DNA of 64,000 bases from Sepiola atlantica (GCA_963556195.1 OY744535.1:94154853-94218852), one strand, 5' to 3'; numbered from the stretch's first letter, positions 31,641 to 41,827 are shown. Notes: generated from the sequence alone by a model not told the origin. Numbers and translations: made by a program.

Positions 31641-32289
31641 TTATGCGCATAGATTGAATATTGTCATCGAACACAAAATTGATCACCTTAAAAAATTATT
31701 ATATGTCTTCAAAATATCACCGGGTTAAGAATTGAGTTACCATTACCTCCTTCAGGCCCGGAAATGCGTGATCATATTACCTATGATAAAATGGTATTTC
31801 TAATAAATGACAAAAGGTGTTTCTTATAAATGGGCGATTGAAAATAAAAATAAATTATAAAATCGAGCATGCATTCTCTGAATACTTTCATTTACCCTAA
31901 ATCCGGGTGGATATGCACAAAAGAATTAAATCCCGACATACATACACACAATTTCCAAGAATTAAGAAAATGGTCTAGAATCAAATAGAAAGAAAAAATA
32001 TGTACATGTCTTCAAATACAGAATCGGCTAGGGAAGTAGGTGATCATTTTATGTTAAATTTATATGCGAAACTGATCCCTCACTTTTAATTCTAAATCAT
32101 ATATGTTTATTTATGTACAGGCAATCGCTAAAAGCATATGGAATTTTATTTTTGGGGGGGGGGGATTAGAATATGGTGTAAAGGTACAATATTACAACGA
32201 AGACTCTAACTAAGTATCCATGGAATTTCATGGGATCTTTCTACTGGAAATAATCATGAGCGGATATTTTTGGTCACAGTATCATAATT
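31641..32289. other. Spacer with a fragment of the 36.8-kb foldback repeat
   Basis: 32035-32095 (GGTGATCATTTTATGTTAAA, TTTATATGCGAAACTGATCC CTCAC) resembles the inner unit of the foldback at 36790-37535. Poly-G at 32154-32164. Nothing else recognised. Confidence 0.5.
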
Positions 32290-32420
32290 TCGTAGATGTT
32301 GATGTGGTTGAGTCGGTTAATTCGCCGTCTTAGGAGAAGGACTTTGTGAGTGCGAATATCTCCTCGGAAATTCATATTTGTAATCTGATTTTGTCGTCAG
32401 TCACTAAGGCAAATATTTCG
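32290..32420 (+). mobile_element. tRNA-derived SINE, family F copy 1
   Basis: GTGGTTGAGTCGGTTAATTC is A-box-like and the CTTTGTGAGTGCGAATATC segment sits at the B-box position (eroded). The tail TAATCTGATTTTGTCGTCAG parallels TAAGCTGATTTTGCCCCAAA of the copy at 32740, which fixes the family. Confidence 0.6.
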
Positions 32421-32734
32421 AATCGATTTAAAGAATTTCCTTATTAATCTGCCCAACAGTATTTTTTTAACTACTTATATTATCCATGGAATGAGAGTGA
32501 CTCATCCTCACACACTTATAAGTCTTCATACTAATACCCATAACACCAGCGAGTTATTGTATAACATATAATTTACTCCTAATTCAGTGACTTGGAAGAG
32601 AGTGCTACATTTGTCGCAGTTATTGTATAGCTTTTAGCTGATCGACTTTAACAAGGGGGCGGATAGATGGAGGGAGGAGAAAATGGAGAGAAGAAGAAAT
32701 ATATATTCTGACGTGTAAGAAATAGAATCATATT

Positions 32735-32885
32735 TTCGTACCTGCTGCTGTGACTCAATCGGTTAGTTCGCTGGACCCAAATCGAGACTTTCAGAGTTCG
32801 AACATCACCGAGAGCATAGCTATTTTTAAGCTGATTTTGCCCCAAAATTGTCGATACGTCAAATTAAATAAATGTTTTATTTTAT
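32735..32885 (+). mobile_element. tRNA-derived SINE, family F copy 2
   Basis: A box TGACTCAATCGGTTAGTTCG and B box GAGTTCGAACATC are well spaced (about 45 nt). Tail TAAGCTGATTTTGCCCC then TCGATACGTCAAATTAAATA and a TTTTA-rich 3' end (32874-32892) typical of SINE tails. The source tRNA is not identified. The intervening 32421-32734 shows no element. Confidence 0.72.
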
Positions 32886-33002
32886 TTTACTTTTTTCTGC
32901 AATCTACATAATTTATGGATGTACGGACATCGGGTGAGTCCGGCGTTGCCCTTGGTCATAAAAGATATAAGAAATTAAATAGTTTGTATAAGAAAGGAGT
33001 TA

Positions 33003-33172
33003 CAGCCGGAGGTTTGGAAAAGAGTCAAAGACGGAGGTTCAGGGAAGAGTCAGAGCCGAAGGTTGGGGAAAGTGTCAGAGCTGGAGGTTTGGCAAAGAGT
33101 CAGAACCCGATGTTTTGGAAGGAGGCAGAGCCTAAGGTTTTGGAAGAAGTCAGTGCCAGATGTTTCTGAATA
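33003..33172. repeat. 25-26-bp minisatellite, ~6 units
   Basis: Units of GGAGGTTTGGGAAAGAGTCA GAGCC type with drift along the array. The frame 32915-33169 translates it into a repetitive charged peptide and is not called as a gene. Confidence 0.85.
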
Positions 33173-34008
33173 AGTTCGAATCGGAGCAATACATGTAAGA
33201 TTACAGTATTACATTTAAAACAGATAGCTCCGGTAAATTAATTAGATTATTATATTTTTCAACACATTGAAACAGAAAAGAGGAATCTGATGGACGGAGG
33301 AGATCGAGGGGGATGGCGAGAGTGAGGGAAATAATTGGAAGGAAGAAAGATGGAGAGACGGCTAGAGAGAGATAGACAGACATACGTATTAATATAAATA
33401 TAAATTAGTTAACACGTTTACTATTTCGTTTTACTTATTATAAAAGATGGTAATAATTACTAATTAGTAATTATTTAAAAAGGGATATTGCTTTACCTAC
33501 TTATACTTGACCTATTTCTATGCCAAAAATGTAATATTTAAAATAAGTTAAAATCAATTTACTTTACTCTAAATAGCTACTGTGCGTAAAATAATAGTGT
33601 TTGGTTATGGCTCTATGGGAATGGACGTATCTGTTGGAAATTGTTGGTTTGACTTGCGCGAATTAACGCGGGGTGGACACGGCAGTCGAGTGCAGCTTAC
33701 GGTCTGTTCTCACAGTCAGAAATCACAGACATGACAAGTTCACTGTGTGACGAGATCCCAGAGGCTCTGTGACGTCACACGCCCTTGCGTGGGAAACAGA
33801 GGGATCGTGACGTCACTCGTTCTTCGTGAGAAGCGAGTTCAGCCAGTCTGGGTTTTGGAGGCGAACCGATGAGACGTGATTGTTACCATGTAATTTACAA
33901 CAGATAAGGGAAATATTTCCCTAAGAAAATACAAGCGAAAGATATCCTTCCCCCTTTATAAATGGTTAAGAAAATAATTGTTAAGTAACTACGATAAAGT
34001 AATGATTT

Positions 34009-34041
<33 letters not shown>

Positions 34042-35307
34042 ACGTAGTGAATGACTCCCAGCTGATTAAATAACTAACGCTTGTAATAAAAAGAATTGAA
34101 ACTTAAAGGGGTTGTAGTTTGGTGAGTCGGTCGGGAAGCTTTTGTTGCATACAACGGACGGCGTGGTTCACGGCATGAAGGAAAAAAAGAAATAATTCAT
34201 CCACTAGACAACATCGAGACGGCGACCCTCTACACGGCGAGGGAGAAATCTAAATGTATTCAAACAATATATGAACTATGTGATTTGTGATGATTTAAAA
34301 ATGACGAGTATTAAATGAGAACTGCCACGGCCCTTTCAGGGACGAGCATACGAAATGAGAACCGCCGCGGCTAAAAAGTAGAGGGCTATGCAACAATAGA
34401 TTATTGGATGATTGTATTAACACTAACAGTTTACGGTAAAGTAGATTGCTTTAAACTTCGTTTAAACATCAAATATATTTTAACGCAAATAAGTTATTAA
34501 TAAGTAGATAAATCAAAACAAGTTGTTGTTTTTACTTATTTGCAACGTTATTTTTAAAAAATTAATCCATGTCGCTAATTATTAACAAAAATAAATAAGC
34601 ACATTTGATATTAAAACCGAGTCAGATAGACCAACAATAATTTGTTTTCAAATATTATAAAAGTAGTTATTAATAGCAAATAATAATTATGAAATAATTA
34701 TCATTTCTGAACAAAGTACTCGTTTTTACTTACTAACTGATTAAACAATAATGGCTACGTTGCTCAGAACTAATATTTACGGAAAAGAATGGTTATAATT
34801 TCTATTAAATATGAACTATTTATTTTGAACGCAAATGGGTCACAAATGAAATTGATTGTCTTTGAATAATCTCTAAGTAGGATTTTCTTTGAAATAATTC
34901 ATGTCGCTAATAATAATGATTACCAAGAAATATTTGACTTACAAGTGCGTTAATGGTTAGAAGGAAGCAAAGACGTTCAATTAGCCACCGTGGAATTTTC
35001 TTTGAGGTTTCGCAAATGAAAATATGAGTCACTTGTTGAAGAGGGTTTATTTCAAAACCAACAAGTTGTGTGCAATTGCAAGATGTTTTACATACGTATT
35101 ATTGCGCACCGATTGACACTTAATTACATATAGATTGCGATCTGTGCTGTGTTTGTCAGCAGTCCGTACACGGAGTTTCTATCAGTTGTATGTTACTCTT
35201 ATCTTTTTGATGTGTCCGTTTTAGCAGCGTCCATGCAACTTACAAGGGAGCTCTGTTTGTCAATCGCACGTTTCAGCTTGAAATGGCATTTAAAAAAATT
35301 GTTTTAA
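33173..35307. other. Spacer with (CT)n at 34012-34040
   Basis: GTGACGTCAC palindromes at 33769 and 33808 (CRE-like by sequence only), a duplicated AAATGAGAAC.GCC(A/G)CGGC block at 34313 and 34353, and the CT tract. No protein family recognised over 2.1 kb. Confidence 0.45.
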
Positions 35308-35400
35308 CATAGTTCAACTCAAACAAGGCCGGACGCCGCTGTAGACGTAACGGGCTACTGAGAGAAAAAAGGGAGAACTTTGGGACCAGGGATAGCCACT
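35308..35400 (-). mobile_element. LINE 3' UTR fragment, minus
   Basis: CATAGTTCAACTCAAACAAG, GCCGCTGTAGACGTAACGGG and CTACTGAGAGAAAAAAGG are the 3' UTR signature of the CR1/jockey-like LINE. The coding part is lost. Confidence 0.75.
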
Positions 35401-35584
35401 AGGCCTTTATGAAACAGGTATTCGCCCTCTATCTCTACAAAAAGAAATATAAGAGACGTAAAACCCAGTCAGTGTCTGTTGCACAGAATAAGGTATTATT
35501 GTATTGCTACAACTGCTCTGAATTTGACAAGTGGACCAAACCATGGAATGTGATTCTAACAGAGAACAAAAAAGGATCTTCTTT

Positions 35585-36240
35585 TTAACATAATTCACCC
35601 CAAACAAGCCATGCTGCCACTGTTGACGTAAGGGCCTACTGAGAAAAAAAGAGAAAAAAAAAAATTGGGATCTGCGCAACGAGATATCTGTTTACATTAG
35701 TTTTAAATTTCAGCATGTCAGTACTGTCAAGAAAACAGGGGGCAGGGAGGGAGTTCCAGAGGCCAGCAGCACGAGGAAATAAGCTATTTCAGTAGAAACT
35801 CTCCAGCATCTGGGGACCTCCACAGTGGATGAATGGGATTTAGTTGAGTGTCGAGTTAGTCTAGTGAATTTACGTCGAGGGGGGGGGGGCACAAGAGTAG
35901 CCAATTCATGGGAGCATAATCCATTGAAGCATTTGTAAAAAAAACGCACAAGGATGCTGCATTGCGACGATGGGACATGGACTGGAGCTTGGTTGATAGT
36001 GATGGAACTATTAGGTAAGCGACTCTTTTTTGGGACCTTGTCAAGGATGGAGAGACTAGTATGTGGTGCACCAGCCCAGATGTGGCAACAATACTCCATG
36101 CATGGGCGGATGGTGGTTTTGTAGAGATACAGGATAATGTCAGGTGTGAGGAGTTTACTAGCACGGTTGAGGGAGCCAACCTTCTTTGCGGCAGCCTTGG
36201 CAATGTCTTCAATATATTTGTTCCCTAAATACAAAAAAGG
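35585..36240 (-). pseudogene. LINE reverse-transcriptase C-terminal region and 3' UTR
   Basis: The minus frame from 36231 reads YIEDIAKAAAKKVGSLNRAS, then KLLTPDIILYLYKTTIRPCM, EYCCHIWAGAPHTSLSILDK. It continues through FYKCFNGLCSHELATLVPPP and RRKFTRLTRHS, with at least one frameshift around the SITINQAPVHVPSS stretch. This is the conserved C-terminal (thumb/post-RT) part of CR1/jockey-type LINEs. 5'-truncated at 36234 inside the codon series, the normal outcome of target-primed reverse transcription. The 3' UTR runs 35700-35585 with the GTTTGGGGTGAAT terminus. It is the best preserved copy of this family in the window. Confidence 0.88.
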
Positions 36241-36789
36241 AGATATAAAGGATGTAACATATGTGTTATGTGGTTTTTTTTATTAGAGGCAATGTCTGTC
36301 CGTCGGCCTGTCAAGCTAAAGTATAAAATACCATCTTCGTACCATTTCCACGCTTAAATCTGAGATAGCATTCCTCATCGCTTTGACAGCAGTTTTAATA
36401 TTAAAAATAGAATATTCTTATCCCTTTCTTTCTCCTTTCTACCTCGTTCCCCTTTTCTTTCTGCTACCCCTTTCTCTCTCTTTTCCCCATTTTCTCTCCC
36501 TTTCTCTCTCGTGCCCCCCCTACCCTCCCTCTCGCTGTGCTATAAAAAACTAAGTAATATACCATAATAAAATATAACATTTATCTGCGGCCAAGCAAAC
36601 AAGTCCATTATTACCTATCCACCCATATTTTATTCGTTACGAAATTAAATTCCCGAAATAATTCATTTCTGTACTTTCGTAAAAACGTCAGCCAATGTTA
36701 TCCTTTTGTTTTATTGTAATATAAAAATACCCCTGAACACACAAACATAGCGCCACTAATCGAACAGGTCTGTGAGTATCACCCACACT
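36241..36789. other. Spacer, C/T-rich 36420-36545
   Basis: A pyrimidine-rich stretch (CCTTTCTCTCTC type) on plus. Otherwise nothing recognised. Confidence 0.5.
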
Positions 36790-37535
36790 TAAATAACCGG
36801 GACGTGTTCGTCTTTTACCATAGTCTGTTTTTCACAACTTTTTACTGACCATTTTTTTTCTTTTTTCGGTGTACACTTACCTATCAGGCTGCTAGAGAAT
36901 TCCGGAGTTTTGGGAAAAAAATTCAAATATTTTACGTTTAGGAGGGGGGATCAGTTTCCAATTTAAATTCAACGGAATTCTCTAGCGAAAAAAAGAGTTG
37001 GTCCATAAGAACTAACAACACATGCAACTTGGTCAAAACTGATCCCTCACCTAAAATTTCAAAATTTTGAAAACTATTCCCCAAAACCGGAAATTCTCTC
37101 GCGACATAATAGGTAATTGTAAACAGAAAAAGAATTTTAAATATTTGAGATAGTCAAAAGGAGCGGGGACCAGTCTACGTTAAATTTATATTGAAAACTG
37201 ATCCCCCGTCTTAAAATCTCCTTTTTTTGATTTTTTTTTCCAAAAAAAAACGGAATTCTCTATCGACATGATAGGTAATTGTACACCGAAAAAAATTTTT
37301 TTTTTAAATTGAGATGGTCAAAAAGAGGGGGATGAGTATACGTTGAATTTACATTGGAAACTGATCCCCCTCTTAAAATGTAAAATTTTTTTTTTTAAAT
37401 TCCCAAAACCCCGGAATTCTCTAGCAACCGGATAGGTAAGTGTACACCGAAAAAAGAAAAAAAAATGGTTAGTAAAAAGTTTTGAAAAACGGACAATGGA
37501 AAAAGTCAAACAAGTACCGAATAACCGTTTTACCA
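36790..37535. mobile_element. Large foldback element with internal ~155-bp repeats
   Basis: Outer arms 36790-36975 and 37325-37535 are inverted copies: GTACACTTACCTATCAGGC pairs with ACCGGATAGGTAAGTGTACA, and AGAGAATTCCGG with CCGGAATTCTCT. Between them the unit [GGTAATTGTA..ACCGAAAAAA, GAGAT.GTCAAAA, GGGGGAC/TGAG, TTGAAAACTGATCCC, GGAATTCTCT.CGACAT] repeats directly (about 36965-37130, 37130-37290, 37290-37450). No coding capacity. Confidence 0.85.
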
Positions 37536-38763
37536 ATCTTCTTGATAATGTGGATGAAGGCTTATATTAGAATTTTGAGTTATAAGAGTATTTCCGTTAT
37601 ATTTGGCTCAATTTGCTTTTAAGATTTCGATTCTTGGTGTTCTCAATATTCCCGGGCAACACCTGGATACGAGTTTCGTTACTTATTTATATTACTTTAC
37701 AGGCAGATGGAATCGACGCATCTCATTGGTTGACATTTTGGGACTAAACTTTTATAAAGCGCCGACGCATATCTAAAAGAGGACTCGTCCGTCGATCTGT
37801 TGTCTCGTCGGTCCGTCACGCTAACATTTAAAATAGCATTTACATACCTTGCATGGACGCAACTTGATACCATCCGTTTTTTGTTGTCCACTCTATCCCT
37901 TTTGACGCTGAATCTACGCGCAACTACAAACAACCAACCTTGTACGCAGGGACTTCCGCTTATCGCGATCAAACGGGTAGAACGTTTTGTTTTTGTTATA
38001 TCTTTATCTCCTTTTTATAGAATATAACATGATTTCTTTTTTCGTCAGCTTTAGACGGAGTTGGCTAAATTTTGCAATTCATTAATTATTCAGAAAATGG
38101 GGGGGGGGTGCAGTTGGCAAGATCAACTTGATACGAAGATTGCGTTTGAAACGTTTGTCTTTTATTCTTCAACTACCGAAGTAATAACGCATTTGAAATG
38201 GTTAGAGCAATGTTTTGCAATCATGTATGATTAAAATAATACATACAGTTTACAGTGTTTATGCATATGGATACAGTTGTATGACTTCCGGAGATTCGAA
38301 ACAAGAGCAGATGAAGTTTTGAACATCAGATTACTAGATGAAGTGAACTCTGATCTAAGAAAAATCACAGAGCAGCCACGTATGCACTCCTTGGTAGATC
38401 CCCCTCGTGCTATAAAAATAAAGCCTGTGACGTTACCTATAAAAACCTAATTTAATATTATATATATATAGTCTTTGAAGTTTCGCAACCATAAAAACTA
38501 TATTTAAAAAAACAAAAACAAAAACGTTAAGTCCCAAGTCGTTCAGTGGAAAATCACTCATGTAAGTCAATTTATTTTTTACAGTTATTATATTAGTTTG
38601 ATTCTAACATTATTTAAGGGATCATCAGTTGTTTACCATGAAAAACTGTTTCGGGAATTTAAAAACAAGATAACATTTAATTTCATGGCTTCCCAGCAGA
38701 GTTGATCAGACCCCACTTCCGTTAAAAGACAAAAACATAAACGTTCCGTATACTAAATCTAAG

Positions 38764-38767
<4 letters not shown>
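37536..38767. other. Spacer, nothing recognised
   Basis: Frames at 37697-38027 have no family signature. GTCCGTCGATCTGTTGTCTC (37786) faintly recalls the GACCGACCGACTG repeat at 18 kb. Poly-G at 38099-38108. Confidence 0.45.

Positions 38768-38834
<67 letters not shown>
38768..38834. repeat. (TA)n microsatellite
   Basis: Uninterrupted TA tract. Confidence 0.97.
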
Positions 38835-38838
<4 letters not shown>

Positions 38839-39095
38839 TCATTATTTTTTCATATCAATTTATTTTTTCGTACATCAAAGGAAAATTAGAATGAATAATT
38901 ATTAAAAAATAAATTAATTAAAATAAATATATATATATAAAAATAATGACACGTTTGATTAAGAGCGAATAAATGTAATCTTTTAGATAGTCTTTAAGAA
39001 ACGCTCAGGGACGGAAAATAATAAATAAGCGCACGGGTAAACACACCAATGACCTATCGATAGTAAAAAGAATAACAAAACAAACTATCTGTCTC

Positions 39096-39188
39096 TATCT
39101 CTGATACTGTCTATGCCTCTGTCGTTGTGTCGGTTCGGTCTCTGTTTATATCTCTGTCTATGTCTATATTTATGTCTATGTCGTTGTC

Positions 39189-39241
<53 letters not shown>

Positions 39242-39293
39242 ATGCCTCTGTCGTTGTGTCGGTTCGGTGTCTGTCTATGTCTATGTCGTTGTA

Positions 39294-39348
<55 letters not shown>

Positions 39349-39789
39349 ATGCCTCTGTCGTTGTGTCGGTTCGGTCTCTGTTTATATCTCTGTCTATGTC
39401 TATATCTATGTCGTTGTCGTTGTCTCGGTCTCTCTCTCTGTCTATGCCTCTGTCGTTGTGTCGGTTCGGTCTCTGTCTATGTCTATGTTTATATCTCTGT
39501 CTCTGTCTATATCTATGTCGTTGTCTCGGTCTCTCTCTCTGTCTATGCCTCTGTCGTTGTGTCGGATCGGTCTCTGTCTATGTCTATGTTTATATCTCTG
39601 TCTCTGTCTATATCTATGTCTATGTCCTTGTCTCGGTCTCTCTCTCTCTCTGTCTATGCCTCTGTCGTTCTGCCGGATCGGTCTCTGTCTATGTCTATGT
39701 CTATATCTCTGTCTATGTCTATGTCTATGCCTCAGACGTTCTCTCGGTCACGGTTTATGTTTATGTCTCTCTCTCTATCTATCTATAAT
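39096..39789. repeat. (CT)n-rich minisatellite, 94-130-bp units
   Basis: GTCTATGCCTCTGTCGTTGT recurs at 39108, 39238, 39348, 39442, 39540 and 39649. Each copy is followed by GTCGGTTCGGT and TCTGT/TTATATCTCTGTCTATG, then a CT run whose length sets the unit size (up to ~45 bp). The Ser-Leu-rich frames in three phases are repeat artefacts. Confidence 0.95.
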
Positions 39790-40171
39790 AATATTTATAA
39801 ATAAATAGTAATTATCTATTACCTACAGACATCGGTGTTGCATGCTAACGCACTCTTCAGTGCAGGAAGTTAATTCTCAACTGTCGGCGGGCCCGAACTC
39901 CGATCACAAATCGCCACTGATTCGTAGTCAAGAGCGGTAACCCCTCGGCCATAGGGAATTAGCTAATAGTTAAGGAGGAATTTAACTTTGTAAAATAGCG
40001 AGTCGACGGGTATTTTACACGAGCAGTTGAAAGTGATCAACAAACTGTGTTTGGATCTTGCATGAAGCTTTTTGCACTGCTTGTTATTAAACTCAGTCAG
40101 AGTCCCCAGCCTTTAATAAAGGCGGCTTATAATGATATTTATAAATACATATTAATTATTTATTACCTACA
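39790..40171 (-). mobile_element. Hammerhead/tRNA-like element, family B (344-nt unit)
   Basis: On minus, a unit starts with TGTAGGTAATAAATAATTAA at 40171 and ends at the predicted cleavage position 39828 (344 nt), followed by another 37 nt that repeat the unit's start (39827-39791 against 40171-40135, about 85% identical). Inside, minus 39956-39884 is tRNA-like (A box TGGCCGAGGGGTTACCGC, B box GGAGTTCGGGCCCG), then GCACTGAAGAGTGC begins the ribozyme. Terminal redundancy starting exactly at the cleavage site suggests reverse transcription of a circular or multimeric self-cleaving RNA (inference). Confidence 0.8.
39820..39868 (-). ncRNA. Hammerhead motif B1, one core change
   Basis: Minus: stem I CCTGCA (39866-39861) with TGTAGG (39827-39822), CTGAAGA (39860-39854), stem II GTGC-GTTA-GCAT, GCAAC (39841-39837) where GAAAC is required (A13 to C), stem III ACA-CCGA-TGT, cleavage triplet GTC (39830-39828). 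All helices form. The A13 change probably inactivates it. Confidence 0.75.
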
Positions 40172-40466
40172 TATATACATATGTGTGTTTGTGTTATGTT
40201 AGTGATACAGAATAGCAGACGAGTGTTCAATGCATAAGAAAACTTAAAAAATAACAGTTTAATATTGATAAATATTTGTATTACAGATCCGAAGAATGTA
40301 GGTACTGTCGGTTTCAAATACTTATAAAGGGAACCTATAAAATGTCAATTACTTGATGTTATTTAGCATCTGTTCATGTCTGTTTGAACAGACACAAACA
40401 GAGGCTGACGAGAGTCCGGTAACAATCGATGGTACCGATATTGTGCTGAACTTTTGTAATACAAAC

Positions 40467-40470
<4 letters not shown>
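40172..40470. other. Spacer with a family-H hammerhead scrap (40285-40320)
   Basis: GGTACTGTCGGTTTCAAATA (40301-40320) matches 41765-41784 of the hammerhead at 41757-41825 (minus). A stem-II-like TTATAGG/CTTTATAA follows, but the CTGANGA box is degraded to TTGACAT. Confidence 0.45.

Positions 40471-40524
<54 letters not shown>
40471..40524. repeat. (TA)n microsatellite
   Basis: Uninterrupted TA tract. Confidence 0.97.
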
Positions 40525-40527
<3 letters not shown>

Positions 40528-40555
40528 ATTTTTAATTAAATACTAAAATGTGTTA

Positions 40556-40604
40556 TACCTACATACAACGCTGTCTCGGGCTTACCCTATCATCAGTGCA
40601 AGAG
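40556..40604 (-). ncRNA. Hammerhead motif B2, one core change
   Basis: Minus: stem I CTTGCA (40602-40597) with TGTAGG (40563-40558), all six positions paired including G-U; CTGATGA (40596-40590); stem II GGG-TAAG-CCC; GAGAC (40577-40573) where GAAAC is expected (A14 to G); stem III ACA-GCGT-TGT; cleavage triplet GTA (40566-40564). The helices of B1 are kept with different bases, so this is a related but diverged member. Confidence 0.72.
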
Positions 40605-40611
40605 TGGTGTT

Positions 40612-40802
40612 GAGCACTGTAAATGTAGTATTAACACAGCATGACGTCACTTGCTTATAATGCATCATTCCTTCCCTTAATAGAAGTATAATGCGTCGAC
40701 GTCAAAGCCACCGTTAAAGTGTTAAACTTATCATAGTTTATTCGCTGTTTACAATTGGCCCAGCGGTTAACGACGTCGGACTGGAGTTGAAAAATACTTG
40801 GA
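40612..40802 (+). mobile_element. Family A element, 5' part
   Basis: GCACTGTAAATGTAGTATTA, ACACAGCATGACGTCAC, TAAAGTGTTAAACTTATC, GTTTATTCGCTGTTTACAA then the A-box-like CCCAGCGGTTAACGACGTCG and GGAGTTGAAAAATACTTGG match 17659-17850. The copy stops inside the tRNA-like anticodon region where the next element (40803 on) begins. No hammerhead remains. Confidence 0.75.
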
Positions 40803-41033
40803 TATATCATTTTTTATGTATCAATTTTCAGTATTTGCTTCAACAGTGCTCGATACGTAAGTAGAGTTAGGTAGTTCGCTATGAAAATATATTTATTGAC
40901 ATTTAAGCTACACAGAGGCCCCTGCGTTTCATTTCCGGGGGAATCTTCAGGATAATTTTTACTCTGAAGATTCAACCGGGGATGAAACGCGGGAGCCTCT
41001 GTGTAGCTTAATTGCCATAAATATATTTTCATA
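40803..41033. mobile_element. Palindromic pair of family C hammerhead elements
   Basis: 40812-40880 is the inverse of the flank at 29787-29860. Then 40881-40956 and 40957-41032 are inverted copies. The left arm holds a minus-strand motif (CTGAAGA 40950-40944, GAAAC 40930-40926, GTA 40911-40909). The right arm holds a plus-strand motif (CTGAAGA 40964-40970, GAAAC 40984-40988, GTA 41003-41005). Both have a 7-bp stem III ending TCTGTGT with compatible A/G changes on the other side. Stem II is better in the left copy. The whole would fold into one long hairpin. (TA)n follows at 41039. Confidence 0.65.
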
Positions 41034-41038
41034 TCCTA

Positions 41039-41088
<50 letters not shown>
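41039..41088. repeat. (TA)n microsatellite
   Basis: Separates the palindromic family C pair from the family A copy. Confidence 0.97.
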
Positions 41089-41090
<2 letters not shown>

Positions 41091-41321
41091 TTAAAGTCGA
41101 ACGTTCCATGACGTCAACCCGCCGTATAAAGTGTTAAATTATCACCGTTTATTCGCTGTTCAACGTCGGTCGAGTGGTTAAGGCGTCGGATTTGAGTTGC
41201 AAAATACTCGTAATCCGGAGTTTCGAATCGCATGACCGGTAGTGAATAGTCATATCTCTATGCTGATGAGTCCCGATTGAAAAAGGACGAAACGTAAGCG
41301 TACATAGATTATTCACAATAA

Positions 41322-41323
<2 letters not shown>
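41089..41323 (+). mobile_element. Family A hammerhead/tRNA-like element, best copy
   Basis: Starts within the 5' region (GTCGAACGTTCCATGACGTC; compare GTTAGACGCTCTTATGACGT at 17725), then TAAAGTGTTAAATTATCACC, GTTTATTCGCTGTTCAACG, tRNA-like 41164-41236 (A box GGTCGAGTGGTTAAGGCGTC; B box GGAGTTTCGAATCGC), and a complete hammerhead at 41250-41312. (TA)n lies on both sides (41039-41088 and 41324-41391). Confidence 0.82.
41250..41312 (+). ncRNA. Canonical type I hammerhead ribozyme (A4)
   Basis: Every consensus element is present: stem I TCTATG (41257-41262) with CATAGA (41303-41308); CTGATGA (41263-41269); stem II GTCC (41270-41273) with GGAC (41285-41288), closing by the preferred G-C; GAAAC (41289-41293); stem III ACG (41292-41294) with CGT (41299-41301) around TAAG; cleavage triplet GTA (41300-41302), cutting after 41302. 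It should self-cleave. Its three relatives at 17.4-17.9 kb have the same fold with single inactivating changes. Confidence 0.88.

Positions 41324-41391
<68 letters not shown>
41324..41391. repeat. (TA)n microsatellite
   Basis: Right flank of the family A copy. It passes into GTATGTATGTG. The next 270 bp (41398-41665) hold no recognised element. Confidence 0.97.
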
Positions 41392-41400
<9 letters not shown>

Positions 41401-41661
41401 GAAGAGTCGAACGCATAACGCGATAAATCCAATTCGTTTAAATTGAGACCTTAAACAATAAAAACACGAATATATTAAATCTAAACTTCCAATGAAAGCT
41501 GATTCTAATTGAAAACAAAAAGAAATTATTTCGGTATCATATTATGTAACACATCGTTTTGGGGTTTTGGGGTGTTGTCGAGTGTTGAAATGCAACACTT
41601 TTTTGTTGGGACAGTTTCGTGATTTTGTGAATGGCGTTTATCGCGTTTTGCATACGAACTC

Positions 41662-41665
<4 letters not shown>

Positions 41666-41727
<62 letters not shown>
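41666..41727. repeat. (TA)n microsatellite
   Basis: Left flank of the family H hammerhead fragment. Confidence 0.97.
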
Positions 41728-41732
<5 letters not shown>

Positions 41733-41756
41733 TTATTCTGGTACAGAAAAATTAGT

Positions 41757-41825
41757 ACAACATTCGTACCGTCGGTTTCAAGCACGGAAGGTCTTACCCA
41801 TCCGGCTCTCTTCAGCTTCTGTTGT
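41757..41825 (-). ncRNA. Canonical type I hammerhead ribozyme (family H)
   Basis: Minus: outer stem I ACAACA pairs with TGTTGT across an AGAA-type internal loop (the position of the natural tertiary contact), closed by G-C next to the core. CTGAAGA (41815-41809). A stem II of about ten pairs (GAGC/GCTT, CGGA/TCCG, GG/CC) with one bulge. GAAAC (41779-41775). Stem III ACC-GAC-GGT. Cleavage triplet GTA (41769-41767). All core residues are intact, so activity is plausible. It lies between (TA)n tracts at 41727 and 41868. Confidence 0.82.
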
Positions 41826-41827
41826 CC

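Noticed and set aside
32915..33169. 84-codon charged protein
   Set aside because: Most of the frame is a 25-26-bp minisatellite; the phase is not maintained by unit length.
33765..33820. CRE-type regulatory elements (GTGACGTCAC twice)
   Set aside because: Palindromes are real, but no gene or promoter is nearby to give them meaning.
39113..39808. Three overlapping 173-231-codon Ser/Leu-rich frames
   Set aside because: Open in all three phases because CTCT and GTCTATGTCTA repeats lack stops; no independent coding signal.
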